Below, in pieces: positions 8,133-14,803 of a DNA stretch of 60,174 nt. The position numbers and the translations under genes are program-made. This DNA is from an uncultured Lachnobacterium sp. (lineage in GTDB: Bacteria; Bacillota; Clostridia; Lachnospirales; Lachnospiraceae), in the NCBI GenBank assembly GCA_900546625.1, contig URDU01000016.1, positions 1 to 60,174 of the forward strand, written 5' to 3'. The notes beneath the pieces are model-generated. The model was not told the origin of the DNA. It searched no databases and worked only from the letters and a program-made list of their open reading frames with translations. How positions within the stretch are numbered: position 1 is the first letter of the stretch; each line of letters starts with the position of its first letter.

Positions 8133-9494
8133 CTACTGTACCTCCGCGTCACCCGAACCGGTGGCATCTGCACCGTCAGCGGCAGCACCTTCGTCCATTG
8201 TGCCCTCATCCATGATTCCATCATCAACAGGACCGCCCTCAGTGCCCTCAAGCATCTGCTCATCAATGGCTTCTGTACCCATATCGTCATAGACTGAATC
8301 TTCACCGCCGCCATTTTCAATGTACTCTTCCCAGGTCTGTGCCGGCTCGCCCTCATAAAGGTCATCAGATGCCCATACTATGTAGTCATCCTTCTTAAGT
8401 CCTGATTTAATTTCATACATCATGAGGTTCTCATCATAGTCTCCAAGCTCAACCTTTGTCTTCTCAAGCTTATTCTTTTTATTGAGTGTCCAGACATATG
8501 CATCATCGCCATCCTTTACGACGTAGCTCTCATCAATCCATATGCCCTCCTTCACCTGCGTCTGTCCGAAATCCGGCTCCACATATACATGCTGTCCTAA
8601 AAGCATATCACCTGTGCCTGTAAGCTGCACATAGAAATTGTACTTTGAGGCCTTCTGCTCGCTGCTTCCATCGTCATACATGCCTGAATTGCTGTTATCA
8701 GTCTGAGGATTCTCAGTATCAACCTTGCTGATGGTACCCTGCCAGGTCTTTGACTCATCAACTCTTGAGCGCACGATAACCGCCTGTCCCTCTGACAGTC
8801 CACTGTTTAAAAAGCTCTGCTCATCGATTGTGCCCTTTACCCTGTAATCACCGGTGGCAACAATTGTCATAAATGCAGAATCTGCTGTGTCTGCACTCTG
8901 ATTCTCATTGATTTTCTTAACAACACCGACCATTGTGCTGTTTACAGTGGCATTTTTGATGCTCTCATCGTACTTTTCTATCTCTGCCTTCTTCGTTGCA
9001 ACATCGTACTGAGTCTGCTTCTGCTGTGTCTGTGCCTGCTGAATCTGCAGTGTATAGTCAAGCTGCTGATCCTTTGACGCTTCCTTCTTTTCCTTAGTGA
9101 GCTGCTCTATCTGTGCGTCATAGCCTGAAAGCGTATTGTTTAAGCTCTCAAGCTCAAGAGTGGCGCTTTCCTTTTTTGCGGCAAGCTCCTTTGTATCATA
9201 GGTAAAAAGAGGTGTACCCACCTGTACCTCATCACCCTCCGATACAAGAATATCCTTTACTGTTTTCTCACTGTCAGCCTTGATATCCATGGTATCAGCC
9301 GCTTCCACGACACCGCTGTACTTGTCAGTGCTACCCGCCTGATACATGACATCAGAAACCTTGTTTGCATACACGCCCGATGCCTTTGCTGCGTTCTTTC
9401 CCTTTGTCATTGCAATGACAACAGCTGACACAATAACTGCTATGATAATCACAGCTGCAATCACTGAAATGATAATCTTTTTCTTTTTACTCAT
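8133..9494 (-). CDS. Membrane-fusion (HlyD/MacA-type) adaptor, first of the operon
   Basis: This 453-residue adaptor opens the operon. It has one N-terminal membrane helix (about 7-30), a half-lipoyl segment near 80-105, a coiled-coil hairpin (about 115-180; Gln- and Lys-rich) and a second half-lipoyl plus beta-barrel domain (about 185-380). The last 65 residues are acidic and Gly-rich (repeated DEG and DDG), probably a disordered tail outside the cell. The GGGAGG ribosome binding site precedes the ATG at 9494. Unlike the second adaptor, its hairpin is not interrupted. A near-palindrome with arms GATTA and TAATC stands about 35 bases upstream and could be an operator. Having two adaptors for one ATPase/permease pair suggests a hetero-oligomeric extracellular tube; this is inference. 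Confidence 0.88.
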   Translation of the reverse strand: MSKKKKIIISVIAAVIIIAVIVSAVVIAMTKGKNAAKASGVYANKVSDVMYQAGSTDKYSGVVEAADTMDIKADSEKTVKDILVSEGDEVQVGTPLFTYDTKELAAKKESATLELESLNNTLSGYDAQIEQLTKEKKEASKDQQLDYTLQIQQAQTQQKQTQYDVATKKAEIEKYDESIKNATVNSTMVGVVKKINENQSADTADSAFMTIVATGDYRVKGTIDEQSFLNSGLSEGQAVIVRSRVDESKTWQGTISKVDTENPQTDNSNSGMYDDGSSEQKASKYNFYVQLTGTGDMLLGQHVYVEPDFGQTQVKEGIWIDESYVVKDGDDAYVWTLNKKNKLEKTKVELGDYDENLMMYEIKSGLKKDDYIVWASDDLYEGEPAQTWEEYIENGGGEDSVYDDMGTEAIDEQMLEGTEGGPVDDGIMDEGTMDEGAAADGADATGSGDAEVQ

Positions 9495-9613
9495 TTCGAC
9501 CTCCCGGTTACTTATAATAAATTGATTGATTATGAATTAATCATACCAAATGTATATTGCTTTTGTCTTTTAAGATTTTTTTAATATTTTACTAATAAAA
9601 AATGGAGGTTATC

Positions 9614-11416
9614 ATGGAAATAGCTTTTAGTGAGAAAATTTCTCCACAGCTGTCCGCCGCCCTGCTTTCCACCCCTTATGAGCTTGGGAAGGAGGGTGGA
9701 CTTTCAAGCGGCTATCTGCCTGAGAGTGACAGCTGGGAAGTGATAGTGAAATATGTCGGTGACATCGAAAAAATTAAAGAAAAATTTCCCTCTGTCCTTA
9801 TGACGAGGCTGCTCGGAAACTATGCGGTGCTTGTAATTGAGAAATCCCTCGTAAATACCGTCGCACTGTGCGATGAAATCATATATATGGAAAAGCCAAA
9901 GCAATTTAACTACGATGTATACGAGGGCTCGCAGGCCTCATGCATCACTCCTGTACACACCAATCCATACAATCTGACCGGAAAAGGCGTGCTCGTAGGC
10001 ATTATAGACTCCGGCATTTACTATGCCCATCCGGCTTTTATACAGGATGGGGTAAGCAGAATAGCCTATCTGTGGGATCAGACTGTTTCCGATAATTACT
10101 CAAACACTGATGCCATCCCCTTTGGCACCTTATATGACCGCGACACAATCACAAAAGCCATAAATGCAGGAAACAGCTTAGAGATGCAGCGCATCTGTCC
10201 AAGCATCGACCTATCCGGTCACGGCACGCATGTGGCAGGAATTGCTGCCGGAAACGGAAATGATAATGGTAATGAACAAAACACGAAGTATCGCGGTGTC
10301 GCTTATGAGAGCACTCTTATAGTCGTAAAGCTTAAAACCTCAGGCGGTGCCAGCTTTCCCACAACCACACAGATCATGCTGGCAGTAGACTTTTGCATAA
10401 GAAAATCTATCGATATGAATATGCCTATGGCCATAAATCTAAGCTTTGGCACAAGTAACGGCTCACACAGCGGCACCTCACTGCTTGAAGCATACCTGGA
10501 CTATATAGCAGAAAACTACCGCTGCGCTGTCTCTGTCGGCTCAGGCAACGATGGAGCCGGCTTTGGCCATGCAAACGGCAGCTCATATCCTGCCGATGCG
10601 GAGCTTGCAATAGGCTACCCTGAGCCGTCTCTTTCTATAGATTTATGGAAAAAATACTGGGATGAAATACAAATACGCATTACCGCACCAAATAATGATA
10701 TGCTGCAGATTCCCGATACAATTACCAATCAGGCAAAGGGCTTTACATACAGATACAGGCTCGATGGGACAGATATATATATAACAGGCGGTGGTCCCTC
10801 ACCCTACTCTCCATTTCAGGAAATATTCATTGAACTCATGGGATCAGAATATATATCCTCCGGCATCTGGAAAATATCACTTGACCCTATATCTGTAAAG
10901 GACGGCTCATGGGATATATGGCTGCCATCAGGTGCTCTGCGCAATGCACAGACCTCATTTATCCACGCATCCCCCGATATCACCCTGACCATCCCCTCAA
11001 CCGCCCAAAATGTCATCTCCGTCGGAGCCTATGACAGCCGCACAAACCGCGCAGCCGCCTTTTCCGGCCGCGGCTATACATGGGCCTTTAACAGCATAAA
11101 GCCTGATATCATAGCGCCCGGCGTGGACATTATCTCTTGCTCAAACACCGGAGGCTACACTTCAAAAACAGGCACCTCCATGGCTGCGCCGTTTGTGACC
11201 GGTGCTGCTGCGCTTCTGATGGAATGGGGCATTGTGCGTGGAAATGACCTCTATATGTATGGCGACAAGCTAAAGGCCTCTCTAATAAAAGGCGCGGGAG
11301 AAAATGTATTTACATCTGCCTCAGGAAAAGTCTCTGAAAATACTGCCAAAAACGCAAAATACCCCAACCCTGTAACGGGCTGGGGTACATTGTGCTTACT
11401 GGATAGTATTCCTTAA
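9614..11416 (+). CDS. Subtilisin-like serine protease (S8, CspB-type)
   Basis: This 600-residue protease has the full subtilase triad: Asp in GIIDSGI (about 130), His in SGHGTHVAG (about 200) and Ser in GTSMAAPFV (about 525). The first 90 residues look like a propeptide. A beta-rich insert (about 340-460) sits between the His and Ser segments, as in CspB/CspC-type clostridial subtilases. There is no signal peptide and no membrane helix, so it is cytoplasmic, released on lysis, or spore-associated. The ATG at 9614 is preferred over the ATG at 9602 because the GGAGG (9604-9608) lies between them. In Clostridia, Csp proteases process the spore cortex hydrolase SleC, but no spore gene is near, so that role is not claimed. 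The 3' end is antisense to the terminator of the small peptide gene that follows. Confidence 0.9.
   Translation: MEIAFSEKISPQLSAALLSTPYELGKEGGLSSGYLPESDSWEVIVKYVGDIEKIKEKFPSVLMTRLLGNYAVLVIEKSLVNTVALCDEIIYMEKPKQFNYDVYEGSQASCITPVHTNPYNLTGKGVLVGIIDSGIYYAHPAFIQDGVSRIAYLWDQTVSDNYSNTDAIPFGTLYDRDTITKAINAGNSLEMQRICPSIDLSGHGTHVAGIAAGNGNDNGNEQNTKYRGVAYESTLIVVKLKTSGGASFPTTTQIMLAVDFCIRKSIDMNMPMAINLSFGTSNGSHSGTSLLEAYLDYIAENYRCAVSVGSGNDGAGFGHANGSSYPADAELAIGYPEPSLSIDLWKKYWDEIQIRITAPNNDMLQIPDTITNQAKGFTYRYRLDGTDIYITGGGPSPYSPFQEIFIELMGSEYISSGIWKISLDPISVKDGSWDIWLPSGALRNAQTSFIHASPDITLTIPSTAQNVISVGAYDSRTNRAAAFSGRGYTWAFNSIKPDIIAPGVDIISCSNTGGYTSKTGTSMAAPFVTGAAALLMEWGIVRGNDLYMYGDKLKASLIKGAGENVFTSASGKVSENTAKNAKYPNPVTGWGTLCLLDSIP
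11348..11387 (-). terminator. Terminator of the 26-aa peptide unit, inside the subtilase 3' end
   Basis: On the minus strand TACCCCAGCCC, a six-base loop and GGGTTGGGGTA are followed by TTTTGCGTTTTT. The arms are 11377-11387 and 11360-11370 with one mismatch. It lies about 40 bases past the peptide stop and is antisense to the protease coding sequence. Confidence 0.65.
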
Positions 11417-11425
11417 CGGAAGCTG

Positions 11426-11506
11426 CTATTCGTATACATGCTTCTGATGCTTCTTTGCATCGGCCTTATTCTTTTTCTTCAATGGATGCTTTGGGTTTTT
11501 ATCCAT
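11426..11506 (-). CDS. 26-residue lysine-rich peptide under CIRCE-like control
   Basis: This short minus-strand gene encodes 26 residues starting MDKNPKHPLKKKNK and ending HQKHVYE, with about ten Lys and several His. The ATG at 11506 is preceded by AAGGAAG about eight bases upstream. Upstream is a near-ideal promoter (TTGACA, 17 bases, TATAAC) that overlaps a CIRCE-like inverted repeat (11554-11580). Downstream a hairpin with a T tract ends the unit. Promoter, operator, ribosome binding site, frame and terminator together argue that this is a real transcript of about 180 bases. I do not recognise the peptide. It has no hydrophobic segment, so it is not a type I toxin or a membrane peptide; a basic, nucleic-acid- or ribosome-binding role is only a guess. 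The transcript could also act as RNA. Confidence 0.7.
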   Translation of the reverse strand: MDKNPKHPLKKKNKADAKKHQKHVYE

Positions 11507-11538
11507 TATAATCGCTTCCTTCCGTTCGTTCTGACTAC

Positions 11539-11567
11539 GTTATACACCTGCAATTAGCACTTGTCAA
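11539..11567 (-). promoter_or_regulatory. Sigma-A promoter of the 26-aa peptide gene
   Basis: On the minus strand: TTGACA (11567-11562), a 17-base spacer and TATAAC (11544-11539). The -35 hexamer lies inside the CIRCE-like element, so a bound HrcA dimer would block the polymerase. Confidence 0.75.
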
Positions 11568-11580
11568 GCGAGAGTGCTAT
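11554..11580. promoter_or_regulatory. CIRCE-like HrcA operator
   Basis: TTAGCACTT (11554-11562), nine bases, GAGTGCTAT (11572-11580). The established CIRCE consensus is TTAGCACTC-N9-GAGTGCTAA, so 16 of 18 arm positions match with the exact spacing. HrcA uses this site to repress groESL and dnaK operons before heat shock. Here it covers the -35 box of the peptide gene, and no chaperone gene is near. Confidence 0.8.
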
Positions 11581-11735
11581 TTTTAATTAATTATTTATAT
11601 TCAGCTTAAAATTACTATCATTTCGATGTTAAAATATCAATTTGTGTGTACAATTATTGACAATTTGCTAGATTTAAGTATTGTCTCTTCATCCCACATT
11701 TTTCCACAGTCATCACAATTCCGAAAAATACATCA
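11581..11735. other. AT-rich intergenic stretch
   Basis: No gene seen. Together with the peptide unit it makes up the gap between the subtilase and the antiporter gene. A TTGACA/TATTGT pair on the plus strand (11657-11684) points into the antisense of the antiporter and has no reading frame behind it. Confidence 0.4.
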
Positions 11736-12671
11736 TTACATAACTGCCAGATACACAAAATACGCCGCATAGCAAAGCAGCATCACCACTCCACATGGCT
11801 TTCTAAGCTCTTTATGTCTTATCGTACCGACCCACAGAAGCACACCGCACAGGATTGCCACAACTGTATCAATCACAAACCTGCTCTCAAACGGTACCGG
11901 ACAAATTAGAGCTACTGTTCCGATTACAAAGAGTATATTGAAAATATTGCTGCCGACTATATTTCCTATTGCAATTCCTGCATTTCCCTTGCGTGCTGCT
12001 GAAACAGATGTCACAAGCTCCGGCAGCGATGTACCGAATGCTACGATTGTCAGTCCGATAAAGCGCTCACTCATGCCACAGGCTCTCGCTATAGTCGTGG
12101 CACCGTTTACTACAAGCTGGCTTCCAATCACGACGCACACACCGCCCAGCACAATAAAAAACAGACATTTCCATACCGGATATAGCTTTACCGACTGCTC
12201 AGCACCGCTGTCATTGCCCTTTTTTGCCAGAATATACAAATAAAGCAGATATGCAATAAATAAAATCCACAGTATAACGCCCTCAATGAATGTGATTTCA
12301 TTACCTGTCATTCCCATCACGAGAAGCACTGCTGTGATAAGAAGCATGTACGGTATCTCGTATTTGAAGGTGGTTTTTTGTATGGCTACATTTGTGATAA
12401 GTGCCGTCACTCCCAGGATTATAAGGATATTTAGTATATTGCTGCCGACTATATTACCGACTGTAATCCCCGCATTGCCCTTTATTCCTGCAGTGATGCT
12501 GACTGCCGCCTCCGGCAGCGACGTGCCCATCGCCACAATCGTAAGTCCAATCACAAGCTGCGGAATACCAAATTTCCCGGCGAGCGCCGCAGCTCCATCC
12601 ACAAACACATCCGCGCCCTTCACCAGTGCTACAAAGCCTGCTACAAGCAGTAAAATTGCTACAAAAATCAT
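11736..12671 (-). CDS. CaCA-family cation antiporter (YrbG-like), under Mn2+ riboswitch
   Basis: This 311-residue integral membrane protein is a calcium/cation antiporter of the CaCA superfamily, with about ten helices. Both inverted alpha repeats are visible: AMGTSLPEA with GNIVGSNILN (about 45-80), and AFGTSLPEL with GNIVGSNIFN (about 210-250). The two acidic residues of the GTSLPE motifs form the cation site. Known relatives exchange Na+ or H+ for Ca2+. The yybP-ykoY element in the leader senses Mn2+ and often precedes Mn or Ca exporters, so Mn2+ efflux is a likely physiological role here (inference). GGAGG precedes the ATG at 12671. It is a single-gene unit with its own promoter. Confidence 0.92.
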   Translation of the reverse strand: MIFVAILLLVAGFVALVKGADVFVDGAAALAGKFGIPQLVIGLTIVAMGTSLPEAAVSITAGIKGNAGITVGNIVGSNILNILIILGVTALITNVAIQKTTFKYEIPYMLLITAVLLVMGMTGNEITFIEGVILWILFIAYLLYLYILAKKGNDSGAEQSVKLYPVWKCLFFIVLGGVCVVIGSQLVVNGATTIARACGMSERFIGLTIVAFGTSLPELVTSVSAARKGNAGIAIGNIVGSNIFNILFVIGTVALICPVPFESRFVIDTVVAILCGVLLWVGTIRHKELRKPCGVVMLLCYAAYFVYLAVM

Positions 12672-12758
12672 AATTTTCCTCCTTCTGCTGTCCTTTTTAA
12701 GGATGCCTGATTAATTGATAGTTACAGCTATGTCCTATCAGCAGAAGGCTTTTATATA

Positions 12759-12903
12759 CAAAAAAGGCGACACTTCTGCTGTATAAAACAACAAAAGTCT
12801 CGCCATTTAATCACTCTCCGGATTGCTGTCATATATATGGTATGTATGAGCAATCGTACTGACGGATAAGTAAGCACTTTCGTGCCGGCTACTCCCTTTC
12901 ACT
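12759..12903 (-). promoter_or_regulatory. yybP-ykoY manganese riboswitch
   Basis: On the minus strand the leader reads AAAGGGAGTAGCC near 12895, CCGTCAGTAC near 12860, then GGCGAGACTTTTGTT (12804-12790) and GTCGCCTTTTTT (12770-12759). The paired GGAGTAGC and CGTC-TAC loops and the GGCGAGAC segment are hallmarks of yybP-ykoY. The GGCGA/TCGCC helix followed by six T is the expression-platform terminator. In known cases Mn2+ binding stabilises the aptamer and allows read-through, so the antiporter would be switched on by excess Mn2+. Confidence 0.85.
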
Positions 12904-12911
12904 TATATATT

Positions 12912-12940
12912 ATGATATGCCAACGCAGGGTATTCGTCAA
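12912..12940 (-). promoter_or_regulatory. Promoter of the riboswitch-antiporter transcript
   Basis: On the minus strand TTGACG (12940-12935), a 17-base spacer and TATCAT (12917-12912), ending just before the aptamer. Confidence 0.65.
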
Positions 12941-12953
12941 TAGGGAAATGTGC

Positions 12954-14531
12954 TTATTTTTCATATTCCTCTATGACGCAGGTATGATGCTTTTTCTCCC
13001 CATTTTGACTATCATAATTGATTCCAACCAAAAGAAGCTTTCCCTTATAGCCTGCCAGGGCTCCCTCATAGTGCCTGTCCTTAATCTGTTTAACTGCAGC
13101 CTCGGCAGTCTTATCACACTTTAATTCAATTATAATTGCCGGGCGTTTTCCGGCATTTTCTCTTGGTATAAATACCATATCTGCATATCCTTTACCCGCC
13201 GGCATTTCTCTGACAATATTGTAATATGCAGGTGCTGTAAAATAAGCCATTGTCAGAACGCAACTTAATGAGTTTTCATCATTATATCTCAAAACAGATG
13301 TATATGATTCATGTGCAAGCTCAATTATTTCTGCCACTTTATCACTGTCACAATTAATTGTAGCCCTTAACAATTCATCGCATCTGGCAATTGATTTTCC
13401 AATTTTCCCCCAATTTCCTGTGCACAGAGCTGCCTGATATGCCTTTTTCACTTCATAATTTGGAATAAATGCACTCTCTTCCTCTCTGTCATATCCCAGA
13501 TATCCCAAATGAATCAGAGCTGTCAAAGCTTCATCCTTTGAGGAAACAGTAGAAAAATCATTCTGAAAAGTTTCGGTGTTTACATATAATTTTTTCCCTG
13601 ACAGCATATTTACAATATCATCCCTCAAGCCCTCATAATTCATGTTTATAAATGTATTGATTGACTCAAATGATGATGTGTTTTTCCAATAAGAATCAAA
13701 ATCCCTGTAATTAAGTGCCATCGACACAGAATTCGGATTATACATATGCAAACCATCTATCAGATAGCCATTGTACCAGGCTTTCATACTCTCATAATCC
13801 ATGTTGTATTGCCTGCACAGCATCATGACTTCTTCTTCTGTAAAACCATAATATTGTGTAATCGGTCTGGATTTAAGCATTGTAAACTCCTGAAAATTAT
13901 TCAATGCCGATTCGTCCTTTATTTTTTTAATTGGAAGTATCCCTGTTATATATGCCAAAGCAAGGAAGTACTTTGATTCCTCTGACTTAAATAATGAATG
14001 AAGAAACTGTAAATAATTATGAATCAGATTCTGGTCATCACTATTTCTGATTACACAATCCCATTCATCTATAATAATTACAAACTGTATCCCGGTAAGC
14101 TTATAAACAGACATGAGTATAACACTGAATTTCTTTGAAAAATCAACATTTTCCTCAAATTCATCCCTTAAATCCGACACAACGTATTCCTTGATTTTAT
14201 CAATGATATTTGCCTTATAATCATCCCAAAATGATGAAATATCAAGATGTATGACATTGTATTTGTTCATATGTTTTTTATATGCCGGATTTGTTGCAAG
14301 CTTAGTGTCTTCAAACAACTCTGCTGAATCACAACCCCTGCTATAATATGCATCTATCATTCCGGCAGCATGGGATTTTCCAAATCTCCTTGCATGGCTT
14401 ACTGCAACACATTTATCTTCTGTCGATAATCTGCTATTTAATTCATTGATCAGTTCTGTCTTATCCACATATATTCTACTGTTTTTTGACTGTAAAAAAC
14501 TTTCATTTCCAGGATTAAAGTATATTCCCAT
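12954..14531 (-). CDS. AAA ATPase / PD-(D/E)XK nuclease-like protein (solitary)
   Basis: This 525-residue protein belongs to the AAA-ATPase-like plus PDDEXK_9 family that is abundant in Lachnospiraceae and Bacteroidetes. The N-terminal signature YVDKT is followed by a modified P-loop with RRFGKS (about 48-53), a Walker B FVIIIDEWD (about 150) and a long helical middle. The C-terminal nuclease-like fold has KGYADMVF (Asp) and AIIIELKCD (ExK), then KQIKDRHY. The family is widespread and often multicopy, but its function is unknown; defence or mobile-element control has been suggested. It stands alone, with a 12-bp perfect inverted repeat just before its start. A diverged relative lies in the restriction island at 46464-48164. 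Codons look AT-richer than in its neighbours, consistent with acquisition. Confidence 0.85.
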   Translation of the reverse strand: MGIYFNPGNESFLQSKNSRIYVDKTELINELNSRLSTEDKCVAVSHARRFGKSHAAGMIDAYYSRGCDSAELFEDTKLATNPAYKKHMNKYNVIHLDISSFWDDYKANIIDKIKEYVVSDLRDEFEENVDFSKKFSVILMSVYKLTGIQFVIIIDEWDCVIRNSDDQNLIHNYLQFLHSLFKSEESKYFLALAYITGILPIKKIKDESALNNFQEFTMLKSRPITQYYGFTEEEVMMLCRQYNMDYESMKAWYNGYLIDGLHMYNPNSVSMALNYRDFDSYWKNTSSFESINTFINMNYEGLRDDIVNMLSGKKLYVNTETFQNDFSTVSSKDEALTALIHLGYLGYDREEESAFIPNYEVKKAYQAALCTGNWGKIGKSIARCDELLRATINCDSDKVAEIIELAHESYTSVLRYNDENSLSCVLTMAYFTAPAYYNIVREMPAGKGYADMVFIPRENAGKRPAIIIELKCDKTAEAAVKQIKDRHYEGALAGYKGKLLLVGINYDSQNGEKKHHTCVIEEYEK

Positions 14532-14558
14532 CCCGTTTTCACCCCTTTAACATATATA

Positions 14559-14591
14559 AATCAGCTATACTTTTTTATAGTATAGCTGATT
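14559..14591. repeat. 12-bp perfect inverted repeat before the AAA/PD-(D/E)XK gene
   Basis: AATCAGCTATAC (14559-14570) and GTATAGCTGATT (14580-14591) with a nine-base T/A loop, 27 bases upstream of the start. It could be an operator, a leader hairpin or a terminator; a T run follows the left arm only within the loop. Confidence 0.55.
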
Positions 14592-14664
14592 ATCTATATA
14601 ATTACAAATATTAAATAAATCTCAAGATAAGTTTAAATACACACCTATTATTTTCCTACCACTG

Positions 14665-14706
14665 CAAAAAATGCAAAAAGAGCGATGTATGAACAACATC
14701 GCCCTT
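14665..14706 (-). terminator. Terminator of the large FMN-binding surface protein
   Basis: Stem GCGATGT (14682-14688) and ACATCGC (14696-14702). On the minus strand it is followed by CTCTTTTTGCATTTTTT, about 100 bases past the stop at 14804. Confidence 0.75.
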
Positions 14707-14803
14707 TTGTTGGATTACTTATTAAATTAAACCTTATTTTAAACTTTTCGAAATTTGTCAATAGAAGGTTTTTCTTGCCTGTAAACTAAATCATTTACCT
14801 ATA

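Noticed and set aside
11657..11684. TTGACA/TATTGT pair on the plus strand
   Set aside because: It points into the antisense of the antiporter gene and no frame or RNA-like structure follows.
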